From: a bacterium
Lineage (GTDB): Bacteria > Electryoneota > RPQS01
Direction of reading: 5' to 3'
Assembly: GCA_016703065.1 (NCBI GenBank)
Contig: JADJCU010000006.1
Span: forward strand, 1-64,000
Length of the DNA: 64,000 nt
The position numbers were made by a program, and so were the translations under genes. Shown here piece by piece: positions 16,704-26,339 of this stretch; position 1 is the first letter of the stretch; each line of letters opens with the position of its first letter. A model generated the notes under the pieces. The model did no database searches and was not told the origin of the DNA. It saw only the letters and a program-made list of their open reading frames with translations.

Positions 16704-17726
16704 ATGAAATCTGAACTCGATAAGATTCGCGCCGACGCCACGACTGCGCTCAACGCCGCAGCAGACCTCGCCGCGCTCGAACACGCTTCAATCAAATTCC
16801 TGAGCCGCAAAGGTCTCGTTGCCGGCCTGTTCAAACTGCTCGGGCAGGCCGATGCAAGCGAGCGCCCCGCGCTTGGTCAAGCGCTGAACGAGTTGAAAAC
16901 CGATCTCGAGGCGCTTGAAGCTGCACGCAAACTCGCTCTGACTCCGAAGTCGAAAGGCCCGTCGCTCGATTGGACACTCCCGGGCCGAACGTCTTGGATC
17001 GGCGGCTATCATCCGCTCACGATTGTCATGCGCGAGATTACCGACATCTTCCGCAGCATGGGCTTTCGCGTGGCCGATGGTCCCGAAATTGAATTGGTGA
17101 AGTATAACTTCGATATGCTCAATACGCCCGCGTGGCATCCGTCACGTGATGAGAGCGATACGATCTATTTGGCCAACGGTTTCGTTGTGCGTACCGAGAC
17201 CTCGCCCGTGCAAGTCCGCACGATGGAGGCGCAAGATCCGCCGGTTCGGATCATCTCCCCGGGTCGTGTCTATCGACGCGACCGTCCCGACGCGACGCAT
17301 TCGCCAATGTTTCATCAGTGCGAAGGCCTCTACGTGGACAAAGGCGTAACGATGGCGGAACTCAAGGGCACGCTGCTCGCCTTCTATCGCGAACTCTTTG
17401 GCCAACAGACCAAACTGCGCTTCCGTCCGCACTTTTTCCCGTTCACAGAACCCTCAGCCGAAGTTGACGTCACCTGTCCATTCTGCAAAGGTGACGGCTG
17501 CCGCATCTGCAAATCCACAGGTTGGCTCGAGATGGGCGGCTGCGGAATGGTTGATCCCAACGTGCTTGCGGGAGTTGGCTATGACACGGAGCTCTATACA
17601 GGATTTGCGTTCGGCCTTGGTATTGATCGTATCGCCATGCTCCGCTTTGGCATCAACAACATCCGTCTCCTCTTCGACAGCGACGTCCGTTTCTTAAGAC
17701 AGTTCATCGGCATTACACCGCGCTAA
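16704..17726 (+). CDS. pheS: Phenylalanyl-tRNA synthetase alpha subunit
   Basis: Catalytic class II subunit of the (alpha-beta)2 enzyme; 340 aa from the ATG at 16704. An N-terminal coiled coil is followed by the core: HPLTIVMREITDIFRSMGF, DTIYL, RTETSPVQVRTM (motif 2 region), then FRPHFFPFTEPSAEVDV, and GLGIDRIAMLRFGINNIR (motif 3). It carries Cys pairs CPFCKGDGCRICK, a small zinc-type knuckle seen in some PheS. Ten bp separate it from pheT. Confidence 0.95.
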   Translation: MKSELDKIRADATTALNAAADLAALEHASIKFLSRKGLVAGLFKLLGQADASERPALGQALNELKTDLEALEAARKLALTPKSKGPSLDWTLPGRTSWIGGYHPLTIVMREITDIFRSMGFRVADGPEIELVKYNFDMLNTPAWHPSRDESDTIYLANGFVVRTETSPVQVRTMEAQDPPVRIISPGRVYRRDRPDATHSPMFHQCEGLYVDKGVTMAELKGTLLAFYRELFGQQTKLRFRPHFFPFTEPSAEVDVTCPFCKGDGCRICKSTGWLEMGGCGMVDPNVLAGVGYDTELYTGFAFGLGIDRIAMLRFGINNIRLLFDSDVRFLRQFIGITPR

Positions 17727-17736
17727 GAAGTCTTCC

Positions 17737-20119
17737 ATGCTAATCAGCTACAACTGGCTTTCCGAATTCGTCGATCTTCCCGTGCCGCCTTCGCAACTCG
17801 CGGACGTCCTGACCTGGCTTGGCCTCGAAGTTGAAGCCGTTCACGAATACAAACCATCGCTCGACAACGTCGTCATTGGGCAAGTTGTGGAATGCGAGCG
17901 GATCGCGGGCACGGACCACCTCTCCATCACCAAAACGTCCGTTGGCGGAGACCTGCTGTCTATTGTTTGCGGCGCCCCCAACGTACGGCCTGGACTCAAG
18001 GTTGTGGTCATGCTCCCCGGCGCAAAGACTGCTGAAGGGTCGGTGATCAAAAAGGCCAAGTTGCGCGGGCATGAGTCGCACGGCATGTTGGCTTCCGAGC
18101 AAGAGCTCGGTCTTGCTCCGTCACACGCTGGAATTCTCGAATGTCCGGATGAATGGGAAGTCGGCACGGCAGCACCAAAATACATGGACAGTGGAGACAC
18201 GGTTTTTGATGTCGAGATTACGCCCAACCGTCCCGATTTCCTTTCGCATATCGGCGTCGCCCGTGACATTGCCGCCAAGTATGATCTGAAGTGGCGGCGC
18301 AAGACTTACCCGCTGCACGAGTCCGCCCGGCCGGCTGGCGACTTCGTGAATGTTACGATCAATGCGCCTGCGGCCTGCCCGCGCTATCTCGCACGAGTCG
18401 TCACGGGTGTCAAGGTTGCTCCAGCTCCGTTTGATGTTCGCATAAGGCTGCTTCGTTGCGGTATTCGACCGATTTCAAATATCGTTGACGTCACGAACTA
18501 CCTGATGCTCGAAACCGGGCAGCCGCTCCACGCCTTCGATGCGCGCTTCGTCGCCGACCGTACGATTGACATCCGCTTCGCCGCTCAGGGCGAGAAATTC
18601 GTGACACTCGACGAGAAAGAGCACAAGCTGCAAGCGCACGATTTGCTGATCGCCGACTCCAAACACGGCATTGCCCTGGCCGGAGTGATGGGAGGTTTGA
18701 ACAGCGGGATTCGGCCGGATACGACCGACGTGGTCATCGAATGCGCGTACTTCGACCCCGTCCACATTCGCCGTACTGCGAAAGCACTCGGCATGTCCAC
18801 GGACTCGTCACGCCGGTTTGAACGTGGCTGCGATCCGAACCAAGTTCCCTACGTTGCGGCTGCGACTGCTTCGCTTGTGCAGCAGTGGGGGGGAGGAGAG
18901 GTACTCGCCGGAGCGGTTGATGTCTATCCGAAACCTCTTGTGCCTGTGGGCATCGCATTCAGGCCTGAACGCGTCTCGGCCTTGATAGGCTTAGACTATG
19001 CTCATCAGGAGATGGCCGGAATTCTCGCCCGCCTCGACTGTAAAGTCAACTCGGCGGTTTCCCCTTGGCAAGTCACTGCCCCAACACATCGCCCCGATCT
19101 CGAACGGGAAGTGGATCTGATCGAGGAGATCGTTCGTGTGCGCGGCTACGATCACATCCCGACTGCCGAGACAAGCAAGGTGGTGCTCACTGGACAGGAT
19201 GATCCGGCCTACCTGCTGCGCCGCAAAGTCGAGGACATCCTCGTCGCCGAGGGCTTTCTGGAAGCGCTGTCGCTTTCGATGTGGAATCCCGAACCCCGCC
19301 GCGACCCTCCCGGCCTGCCGGCGGGCGTTGAAGTCGCAAATCCCGTTACCGACGAAATGCGCGTCATGCAGGGCAGCGTCTTATCGCCCCTCTTCCGGGC
19401 CGCAGCCGCAAACTTCGAGCGGGGAGACAAAGACCTCAGGTTGTTCGAGACGACTCGTACCTTCCACCAAGGCCAGTCCGACGACCCCCGAACGTGGGAG
19501 ACGCGAGTTGTGGCCGGACTTATGGTGGGCCGTCGCTATCCGGCGGCTTGGAATCAGCCCAAAGAGGCCTTGGATTTCTTTGACTTGAAGGGCGTCATCG
19601 ATGTTCTGTGCCGCCGGCTGTCCCTTGACAAACCGGAAATTATTTGCTATGATATTGATACCTCTGGCTTTCTGAGAGGCGAACTGCGCGTCAATGGGCA
19701 AGTTGCCGGGCAATTTGGCATCTGGCCCAAAGACGTGTGTGCTCCTTTAGACATCGATGCGCCGGTCGCGTGGTTTGAATTTGACCTCGGGTCCTGGTTG
19801 CGAACCGATCGTCGGAGGTCGCCTTCCTGCAACTTCCACGCTTTCCGGTCGCTTGGAGGATTTGTCCGTTGTGGTCGACCACGAGATTCCGTTTGCCGAT
19901 CTTGCCCTGACTGTCCGCGCTGCCGGCGGCGACCTCTTGACAACTGTTTGGCCGTTTGATGTCTTCGTCAGCGATAAACTCGGGGCGGGCAAAAAGTCCG
20001 TCGCTTTCCGTCTCGAGTTTCAACATCCCGACCGCAGCCTCGACGCCACTGAAGTCGATCAGTTCATTCAGAGGATTGTCACGCAATTGCAGCAGGTTCA
20101 CTCAGCAGAGCTGCGCTGA
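17737..20119 (+). CDS. pheT: Phenylalanyl-tRNA synthetase beta subunit (frameshifted near 3' end)
   Basis: Beta subunit, about 794 aa after repair. Domains in order: N-terminal B1, tRNA-binding EMAP-like domain (about residues 40-150), B3/B4 editing domain, B5, the catalytic-like core, and the C-terminal ferredoxin-fold anticodon-binding domain. The main frame runs to 19959 but loses the family sequence at about 19790. The next frame gives LVANRSSEVAFLQLPRFPV up to about 19850, and the last frame gives EDLSVVVDHEIPFADLALTV to the TGA at 20119. Two one-base additions (GGG to GGGG near 19789; TT to TTT or GG to GGG near 19854) restore everything. Essential gene, so the breaks are probably sequence errors. 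Confidence 0.9.
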
Positions 20120-20168
20120 GCGCGGTTTGATTCACTTTTTACCTTACCCTTTTCACACACACTCTCGC

Positions 20169-20426
20169 ATGGACATCCAGACTTTTGATGCCCTTGATCA
20201 GAAAATCTCGCGGCTGCTTTCGAAATTGACCGAACTCCAGACTCAGAACCAATCGCTTGAATCCGAAGTCGCCAAACTTCGCTCACAGCACGCCGTTTCA
20301 ACGACTGAACTGGAAACCCTGCGTAGGAAATGCGCAGCCCTCGAGGAGAATCAACGCGATCCCCAACGCGAAGAGCTGATTCGCTCCCGCATTGCCGCGC
20401 TCCTCGACAAACTCGAAGTAGCTTAA
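20169..20426 (+). CDS. Small coiled-coil protein, ZapB-like
   Basis: 85 aa from the ATG at 20169, nearly all heptad-like helix: ISRLLSKLTELQTQNQSLES, VAKLRSQ, LETLRRKCAALEEN, then IRSRIAALLDKLEVA. It sits directly before zapA, where FCB and deltaproteobacterial genomes often carry a short ZapB-like coiled coil. Likely a division-ring accessory. Coiled coils are poor for homology, so the name is by context. Confidence 0.65.
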   Translation: MDIQTFDALDQKISRLLSKLTELQTQNQSLESEVAKLRSQHAVSTTELETLRRKCAALEENQRDPQREELIRSRIAALLDKLEVA

Positions 20427-20448
20427 GCCGGACTGGACCGCTCACCGC

Positions 20449-20769
20449 ATGACCGATATTCTGCAGGATACTAACCGTGAAGACGCCGTCGAAGTGACCA
20501 TCTTCGACCGCGCCTACCGACTCCGCCGCACTGCGGAGCCTGCGTATCTGCTGAAGGTCGCGACGCTGGTCGACGAACGGATGAAGAATGTCCACTCGTC
20601 GGACCGCACGCGACCTGCCGGTGAATTGGCCGTGCTTGCAGCGCTGCAACTTGCGCACGAACTTTCTGAAGCCCAAGCCGAACTCAACGACCGCGAGAAA
20701 CTGATCCGAACGAAGACCCGTGATATCGAACGGGCCCTCGATGACAAACTGCGGGAACTCGGCGTGTAG
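20449..20769 (+). CDS. zapA: Cell division protein ZapA
   Basis: 106 aa. The N-terminal ZapA domain reads VEVTIFDRAYRLRRTAEPAY then LLKVATLVDERMKNV, followed by ELAVLAALQLAHELSEAQ and a C-terminal coiled coil. ZapA tetramers bundle FtsZ filaments at midcell. Its place between a coiled-coil gene and the probable 6S RNA and rny is a syntenic arrangement seen in several phyla. Confidence 0.88.
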   Translation: MTDILQDTNREDAVEVTIFDRAYRLRRTAEPAYLLKVATLVDERMKNVHSSDRTRPAGELAVLAALQLAHELSEAQAELNDREKLIRTKTRDIERALDDKLRELGV

Positions 20770-20855
20770 AATCGCCGGCCCCTGTGCCTGAGGTGAATTG
20801 AACAAGGAAGGTGTCCAAGGTCGCGCAGAAATACCTTAAAGAACCGTTCGAAATA

Positions 20856-21063
20856 GATCCCTGTCTTGGCAGATTCTTGATTCAAGAACCATTAGTCAAT
20901 GAAAGAGGGAGTTCGACTCTGACGTCTATCACAAGCCTAAGCCCGTTCCCGGGTTCCCCCGCATCGCTCGCGATGCCTGTGGATAGTGGAAGTGAGAACC
21001 GGACAGGTGAATTCCCACCGTGTCGTACCAGGTTCTTGGTACCACGTCTGCCATTCAGGGATT
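20856..21063 (+). ncRNA. ssrS: Probable 6S RNA (rod-like RNA between zapA and rny)
   Basis: The 320-bp zapA-rny gap has no credible gene but folds as one long rod: 20856-20863 pairs 21056-21063, TGGCAGA 20867-20873 pairs 21047-21053, CAAGAACC 20883-20890 pairs 21031-21038, GGGAGTTC 20907-20914 pairs 21009-21016 (one G-U), then an open bubble, CCGGGTTC 20949-20956 pairs 20996-21002 (one bulge), and a terminal hairpin GCATCG-CTCG-CGATGC at 20961-20976. About 200 nt, closing stem, central bubble and end loop are the hallmarks of 6S RNA, the RNA polymerase holoenzyme decoy; 6S commonly follows zapA. The pairing is seen; identity is inferred. Confidence 0.7.
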
Positions 21064-21089
21064 CTTTTATATCATAGGGGAGTATCCCG

Positions 21090-22661
21090 TTGTTCGATAA
21101 CCAGATTGTTCTCATCGTCGCGCTTGCCGCCGGATCCGGTATCGCGGCTTTTCTCATCGGCTGGTTCCTGAGTCGCTCGATCACCAAGGAGCGCATCACC
21201 GCCTCGCAGCAGGAAGCTGAACGTATCGTTGCCGACGCCCAGAAAGAAGCCGAGTCGACATACAAAGAGAAAATGCTCGAGCTGCGCGACGAACAGCTCC
21301 GCCAGCGCACCGCCCTCGAAAACGAAATCCGCGATATCAAGGACGAACTCTCGCGTCAGGAGCGTTCGGCCAAAGACCGTGACGCCAACCTGCGCAGCCT
21401 GCGCGATGAAGTTGAAAAAAAGCGCAAGGAAGTCGACCGCCTGCTCGGACAGAACTCCCAAAAAGAGAAGAAACTTGCCGAACAGGAAATCGAACTCGAA
21501 GAGACCCTGAAACGTGCCCAGGCTGAACTGGAACGCGCGGCAGGTTTGTCTAAGGATGACGCGCTTGAACAGCTCAAAGAGTCGCTCTTGACCGAGGCCC
21601 AGAACGCGACCGCGGAACTTGTGAAGAACATGCGCGATGAGGCCAAAGCAACCGCTAATCGGGAGGCCCGCGAAGTCATCGTCTCCGCTATTCAACGCTC
21701 TGCGGCCGACCACAGCGTCGAGAGCACTGTTTCGGTTGTGCATATTCCCAACGACGAAATCAAAGGCCGCATCATTGGCCGCGAAGGCCGAAATATTCGC
21801 GCTTTCGAGCAGGCCACGGGCGTCGACATCATCGTTGATGATACTCCGGAAACCGTTGTCGTCTCAGGCTTCGACCCCTATCGCCGCGAAATTGCCCGTC
21901 TCGCCCTTGAACAACTCATGGCAGATGGCCGCATTCACCCGCAGCGCATCGAAGAGCTTGTTAAGAAGATCGAAAAGGAAATGGACGAGAAGCTCATGCA
22001 GATCGGTGAAGCCGCCTGCCTTGAAGCCGGAGTCCAGGGACTGCACCGCGAAATGGTCAAGCTCGTTGGTCGGTTGAAATACCGCACCAGTTACGGCCAG
22101 AATATTCTGCATCACTCCATCGAAGTCGCCCACCTGTCCGCGCTCATGTGTGCGCAGCTTGGATTCGATGCGAAAATGGGCCGCCGCGCCGGCTTGCTCC
22201 ACGACATCGGGAAAGCCATCGACCGCTACACCGAGGGGACACACGTTGAAATCGGAGTCGAGTTGGCGAAGAAGTTCCGTGAACCCAAGATCGTAGTCAA
22301 TACTATTGCCGCGCATCATAACGACACCGAATTCATCTCGCCGATCGGTGTGCTCGTACAGGCCGCCGATGCAATTTCCGGTGCCCGCCCCGGCGCGCGC
22401 CGCGAAACGCTCGAACTCTATGTGAAGCGGCTCCAGCAGCTCGAAGAGATCGCGTCGAGCTTCAAAGGCGTACAGAAGAGCTTCGCCATTCAAGCGGGTC
22501 GCGAAATCCGCATCATCGTCGAGCCGCAAAAGGTCAACGATTCGTTGGCTGAAATGCTCGCGACCGATATTGCCAAGCGCATCGAAACTGAACTCGAATA
22601 TCCCGGTCAGATCAAGGTTACTGTTCTTCGCGAGTTTGTCGCATCAGGTCTTGCAAAGTAA
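21090..22661 (+). CDS. rny: Ribonuclease Y
   Basis: Membrane-anchored endoribonuclease that begins mRNA decay; 523 aa from TTG 21090, preceded by AGGGGAG. Domains: N-terminal membrane helix (VLIVALAAGSGIAAFLIGWF), long charged coiled coil (about residues 30-190), KH domain with IKGRIIGREGRNIRAFEQAT, and HD domain with HHSIEVAHLSALM and GLLHDIGKAID, whose His-Asp pair binds metal. Full length. It overlaps the next gene by 11 bp, the usual rny-ymdB arrangement. Confidence 0.95.
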   Translation: MFDNQIVLIVALAAGSGIAAFLIGWFLSRSITKERITASQQEAERIVADAQKEAESTYKEKMLELRDEQLRQRTALENEIRDIKDELSRQERSAKDRDANLRSLRDEVEKKRKEVDRLLGQNSQKEKKLAEQEIELEETLKRAQAELERAAGLSKDDALEQLKESLLTEAQNATAELVKNMRDEAKATANREAREVIVSAIQRSAADHSVESTVSVVHIPNDEIKGRIIGREGRNIRAFEQATGVDIIVDDTPETVVVSGFDPYRREIARLALEQLMADGRIHPQRIEELVKKIEKEMDEKLMQIGEAACLEAGVQGLHREMVKLVGRLKYRTSYGQNILHHSIEVAHLSALMCAQLGFDAKMGRRAGLLHDIGKAIDRYTEGTHVEIGVELAKKFREPKIVVNTIAAHHNDTEFISPIGVLVQAADAISGARPGARRETLELYVKRLQQLEEIASSFKGVQKSFAIQAGREIRIIVEPQKVNDSLAEMLATDIAKRIETELEYPGQIKVTVLREFVASGLAK

Positions 22662-23460
22662 ACCCGTAGGCGCAAGCCGCCTGCTTTTCATCGGGGACGT
22701 ATACGGAGAGCCCGGACAAAAGGCGATTACCGCCTTGTTGCCCGGGCTTATTCGTGAATCAGCCTCCGACCTCTGCGTTGTCAATGCCGAAAACTCCGAC
22801 GGCGGCAAAGGACTTTCTCCCGCCATCATCCGCAAGCTCTTCGATGCCGGCGCCGATGTGCTTACAGGCGGCAATCACACGTTATACCGCGACAAGGCCT
22901 ACACGGCCATTCAGGAAAACCCGCGCGTCTTACGACCGCTGAATTTCCCGCCCGAATCTCCCGGTCGCGGAAAGTTAGTCTTCGAGTGTTCGCCCCGCCT
23001 GCGCTGGGGAATTCTGAATCTCATCGGACGCGCCATGCTGAATCCCTCCGACGATCCCTTCCGTCTGGGCAGACACGCCGTCGTCGAGCTGCGTGAAGAA
23101 ACAAATCTCATCTTTGTTGATTTCCATGCCGAAGCCACGGCCGAAAAAATCGCTCTCGCCCGCTACCTCGACGGCACCGTAACTGCGATCATCGGTACCC
23201 ACACACACGTACAGACTGCCGATGACCAAATACTGCCCGGCGGAACGGCCTATCTTACCGACGCTGGCATGACGGGCCCGCACGGCGGCGTAATCGGCAT
23301 GGACACAGAGTCCGCCTTGCATCGCTTTCTGCACCCCATGGGCGGCGGTCGTTCCGGTGTCGCCGAGGGTGAGATTCGCTTGCATGGTGTGATGGTCGAC
23401 GCCGATCCAGCGACGGGCCGCGCCCTCGCAATCCAACGTATTCGTCGCGACCTCGGATGA
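22651..23460 (+). CDS. ymdB: TIGR00282-family metallophosphoesterase (YmdB-like)
   Basis: Calcineurin-like phosphoesterase, about 269 aa. Metal-site motifs: FIGDVYGEPG, NAENSDGGKG, GGNHTLY and IIGTHTHVQTADD. The closest characterised relative, B. subtilis YmdB, hydrolyses 2',3'-cyclic nucleotides and is found next to RNase Y. TTG 22651 is taken as the start because it places LLFIGD near the N-terminus; the frame is open further upstream (to 22570) but that would lie inside rny. Confidence 0.88.
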   Translation: MQSKPVGASRLLFIGDVYGEPGQKAITALLPGLIRESASDLCVVNAENSDGGKGLSPAIIRKLFDAGADVLTGGNHTLYRDKAYTAIQENPRVLRPLNFPPESPGRGKLVFECSPRLRWGILNLIGRAMLNPSDDPFRLGRHAVVELREETNLIFVDFHAEATAEKIALARYLDGTVTAIIGTHTHVQTADDQILPGGTAYLTDAGMTGPHGGVIGMDTESALHRFLHPMGGGRSGVAEGEIRLHGVMVDADPATGRALAIQRIRRDLG

Positions 23461-25037
23461 TGAAACTGCACACGCTTACCGGCTATGCATGGATTGGAGG
23501 CCCCGACGTCACTCCAGTCCGTGTGCACATTCATGATCAGCGCATTGCCCGCATCGAGCGCGGTCTATTCAAGGATTCCGGTGACGGAATCCTTGCTCTC
23601 TCGGATGAGCAGGTTCTGCTCCCGGGATTTCACGACGCTCACCTGCACCTCCTGACTGGCGGTTTGCAGATGTCGCACGTCGATTGCTCTGGTACACATG
23701 CGGTCGATGACGTGCTGGCGCGCATCTCTGATTTCATCGCCCGGGCCAATCCTGAGCCCGGTGCGTGGATTCAAGGGTATGGACTCGAGCAAACCGCAGT
23801 CGATATCACGCGTGTCGATCTGGACCGCGCCGCGCCGGCGCACTCCGTATTCATCTGGACGCACGACCTGCATTCAGCAATCGTCAACTCCCGCGCCCTT
23901 GTTGCTGCGCGCGTCGACGGATCCATCCGCAATCCCGAGGGCGGCGCTTTTGAGCGCGGTGCCGACGGAAAGCTGAACGGCGTGCTCCGTGAACATGCAG
24001 CCTACTACGTTCGGCGGCACATCCCTGAACCAACTTCCGCCGAGTGCCGAGCGGCTTTTCACCGCGCCCAGACACACGCCTTCGCGCACGGAATTACGGC
24101 CGCAAGTGCGTCTGTGCGCCCCGATCTACTTCCGCACTATCTCGAACTTGCCGATTCGCGCGGCTCGCGCATGCGCCTGAATATCTGGAAGGTCTCGGGA
24201 GAGTTCGACTTTGGGCAGGATCGCTTCGAAAAACGCAGTGAGCCGCACTTTCGATTCGCCTGTTTAAAGGGCTTCACCGACGGCGCGCTCGGGTCTCGTA
24301 CGGCGTCGTTCTGGCAGCCCTATACGGATGATCAGACGACCTCTGGAACCTTGCTTGTCCGCGAAGGTCCGCTGGCGCGGTTCGTGCGCGCTGCCCACCG
24401 CGACAACTACCAAATCGCCATGCATGCCATAGGGGATCGCGCTAATAGCGTCGTCCTCGATGCGCTGGAAATGGCAAGTTGTGACGGCGTCGGACCTGAG
24501 TTGCGACCCCGCATTGAACACTGTCAACATCTGCGCGAACGTGACATTCCTCGCTTTGCGCAGCTTGGAGTAGTCGCTTCAATGCAGCCCATCCACTGCA
24601 CAGCGGACATGGACTATGTTGCGCGACGAATCGGCACAGAACGCGAAAAAGGCTCCTACGCGTGGAGGAGCCTTCTGAAATCCGGTGCCGTGTTGGCCTT
24701 CGGGAGTGATTGGCCAATAGAATCCTTGAGTCCGTTCGCCGGACTCCATGCGGCAGTCACGCGTACGAAACGCGACGGATCGCCTGAAGGCGGATGGAAC
24801 TCACAGGAGTGTCTGACCGTGGAACAGGCGCTGCTCGCATACACACAGGGTGCGGCCTATGCGGCAGGGTGGGAGGGGAGTAGCGGAAAAATTGCAGAGG
24901 GACTCTGCGCTGACTTCTGCGTGGTCAATCGTAATCCGTTTGCGATTGATTCTCGCGACCTGCATCAACTGTGTGCAGATTTCACAATCGTCAACGGCGA
25001 AGTCGTGTTTAGCCGTTCCGCTTCATCCACTCAATGA
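23457..25037 (+). CDS. YtcJ-like metal-dependent amidohydrolase
   Basis: 526-aa amidohydrolase-superfamily enzyme. Metal ligands: LPGFHDAHLHL near residue 60, the lysine region ACLKGFTDGALGSRT, MHAIGDRAN, RIEHCQH and FGSDWPIESLSPF. This order is that of the YtcJ group, whose characterised members act on amides and N-formyl groups; the substrate here is unknown. It overlaps the previous stop by four bases (ATGA). Its last 29 bp overlap the 3' end of the convergent epimerase gene, with no terminator between them. Confidence 0.85.
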   Translation: MMKLHTLTGYAWIGGPDVTPVRVHIHDQRIARIERGLFKDSGDGILALSDEQVLLPGFHDAHLHLLTGGLQMSHVDCSGTHAVDDVLARISDFIARANPEPGAWIQGYGLEQTAVDITRVDLDRAAPAHSVFIWTHDLHSAIVNSRALVAARVDGSIRNPEGGAFERGADGKLNGVLREHAAYYVRRHIPEPTSAECRAAFHRAQTHAFAHGITAASASVRPDLLPHYLELADSRGSRMRLNIWKVSGEFDFGQDRFEKRSEPHFRFACLKGFTDGALGSRTASFWQPYTDDQTTSGTLLVREGPLARFVRAAHRDNYQIAMHAIGDRANSVVLDALEMASCDGVGPELRPRIEHCQHLRERDIPRFAQLGVVASMQPIHCTADMDYVARRIGTEREKGSYAWRSLLKSGAVLAFGSDWPIESLSPFAGLHAAVTRTKRDGSPEGGWNSQECLTVEQALLAYTQGAAYAAGWEGSSGKIAEGLCADFCVVNRNPFAIDSRDLHQLCADFTIVNGEVVFSRSASSTQ

Positions 25038-25971
25038 AGTCACGCAGACCGTCGCCAAACGGAACGTCATGACGAAATCCTAACTCCCGCTCCGCAAGCG
25101 ACGTGTCTGCAAATGTCTGATACACGTCGCCCGGCTGTTTCGGCAACCGCTCGATCTTCAGTTGTCGACCGACTCCTGCCTCGATCCCCGCCAGCAGCTC
25201 CCGCAGTTCAATGGGCGAGCTTGAGCCCAAATTGAAAATCCCGTACAGGCCATCGCTTCGCTCTGTCCACCCGATTGCACCGAGAATCCCGCGCACAATA
25301 TCACTAACGTGCGTATAGTCGCGCCGCGAACTCCCGTCGCCGAAGACCGGTATGGGTTCATCCTGCAGTGCGCGCTGCACAAACTTGCGGATCGCCAAAT
25401 CAGGCCGCTGCCGGGGCCCGTAGACAGTAAAGAATCGCAAACAGGCAATCGAGAAACCGTATAGATGCGAATAGACGTGCGCGATGATTTCGCCCGCCTT
25501 CTTCGTCGAACCATACGGACTCAATGGATGATCCGTGTTGTCGCTCTCGCGAAACGGTCTCCCGTTGCGATCACCATAGACCGATGAACTTGATGCAAAC
25601 ACGATCTTCTTCGCGCCGTTTATGCGGCACAGTTCAAAGAGCGACACTGTCGCGTCGATATTGACTTGCGCATAAAGCTCCGGTTGTTCAAGCGACGGAC
25701 GCACACCGGCCCGCGCCGCCAAGTGAACAACGACGTCTGGTTTCACGGTCGAGATTGTCTCGGCGAGCAGCAGTTTGTCGCGAATGTCACCCTCGATTAG
25801 GCGGAAACTCTGAGCCGTGCGTATACCCGCGAGGTTTGCCTCTTTGAGCGCGCGCGGATAATACGAATCAAAATTGTCGTATCCGTACACAGAGTGCCCC
25901 TCGCCAATCAGAGTCTCGCAAACATGCGAACCGATGAATCCGGCCGCGCCGGTTATGAGTATCTTTTTCAT
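25009..25971 (-). CDS. NAD-dependent sugar epimerase (UDP-glucuronate 4-epimerase-like)
   Basis: 320-aa extended short-chain dehydrogenase. The ATG at 25971 puts MKKILITGAAGFIGSH at the N-terminus with the NAD motif GxxGxxG; an earlier in-frame ATG at 26013 would add 14 unrelated residues. Catalytic YGSTK follows SSSSVYGD, then LRFFTVYGPRQRPD. These are typical of UDP-glucuronate or UDP-glucose 4-epimerases that make precursors of surface polysaccharide. It stands alone on the minus strand with no other sugar-nucleotide genes near, so the exact substrate is open. Confidence 0.85.
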   Translation of the reverse strand: MKKILITGAAGFIGSHVCETLIGEGHSVYGYDNFDSYYPRALKEANLAGIRTAQSFRLIEGDIRDKLLLAETISTVKPDVVVHLAARAGVRPSLEQPELYAQVNIDATVSLFELCRINGAKKIVFASSSSVYGDRNGRPFRESDNTDHPLSPYGSTKKAGEIIAHVYSHLYGFSIACLRFFTVYGPRQRPDLAIRKFVQRALQDEPIPVFGDGSSRRDYTHVSDIVRGILGAIGWTERSDGLYGIFNLGSSSPIELRELLAGIEAGVGRQLKIERLPKQPGDVYQTFADTSLAERELGFRHDVPFGDGLRDFIEWMKRNG

Positions 25972-26142
25972 ATGAAGCTGGGTTCCAATCCACATCTGCA
26001 AGCCCGGGGCCAAATCAAGATAGCGGTTTTCCCCGATTTATTCCAATCGACCTACTGCCATCCCTCCAATTCCATTCTTCTATGTTAATAGTAATCAATT
26101 ACTAAATGAAAAACACTCTTCCTGACCCGGTACCCGTGGAAC

Positions 26143-26171
26143 TTGACAAATAGCCTCGACCGTGTTAGATT
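26143..26171 (+). promoter_or_regulatory. Sigma70 promoter for tRNA-Met
   Basis: TTGACA at 26143-26148, 17-bp spacer, TAGATT at 26166-26171. Transcription would begin about 33 bp before the tRNA. The rest of the 239-bp gap back to the epimerase start is AT-rich and holds nothing else I can identify. Confidence 0.75.
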
Positions 26172-26210
26172 ATCAGTCTCTGGACAACATGCGGTCGCCT
26201 GTTGCCCTTT

Positions 26211-26284
26211 GGCGGGGTAGCTCAGTTGGTTAGAGCACGGGAATCATAATCCTGGGGTCGGGGGTTCAAGTCCCTCCTCCGCTA
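26211..26284 (+). tRNA. tRNA-Met(CAT), elongator type
   Basis: Acceptor GGCGGGG pairs CTCCGCT with G-U pairs including G1-U72; D stem GCTC/GAGC; anticodon stem CGGGA/TCCTG with loop ATCATAA gives anticodon CAT; T arm GGGGG/CCCTC with loop TTCAAGT; discriminator A; CCA not encoded. The G1-U72 pair and overall sequence resemble elongator tRNA-Met of B. subtilis. It lacks the C1-A72 mismatch of initiators. tRNA-Ile2(CAT) cannot be fully excluded. Confidence 0.88.
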
Positions 26285-26297
26285 CTGCAGAGAAATT

Positions 26298-26334
26298 GGC
26301 CACCGGGAATTTGCCCCGGTGGCCTCCTTTTTTT
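26298..26334 (+). terminator. Rho-independent terminator after tRNA-Met
   Basis: A perfect 10-bp stem (GGCCACCGGG and complement, 26298-26307 and 26315-26324), seven-base loop and a run of seven T (26328-26334). It ends only five bases before the tilS start codon. Confidence 0.9.
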
Positions 26335-26339
26335 CGATC

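Noticed and set aside
20978..20986. TGTGGATAG resembling a DnaA box
   Set aside because: One isolated near-match within the probable 6S RNA, with no cluster or AT-rich unwinding region.
20811..21077. 88-codon plus-strand open frame between zapA and rny
   Set aside because: It lies over the rod-like RNA; composition is random and both ends fall in paired stems.
26211..26284. tRNA-Ile2(CAT), the TilS substrate
   Set aside because: The G1-U72 pair and overall sequence fit elongator tRNA-Met better, though by eye this is not absolute.
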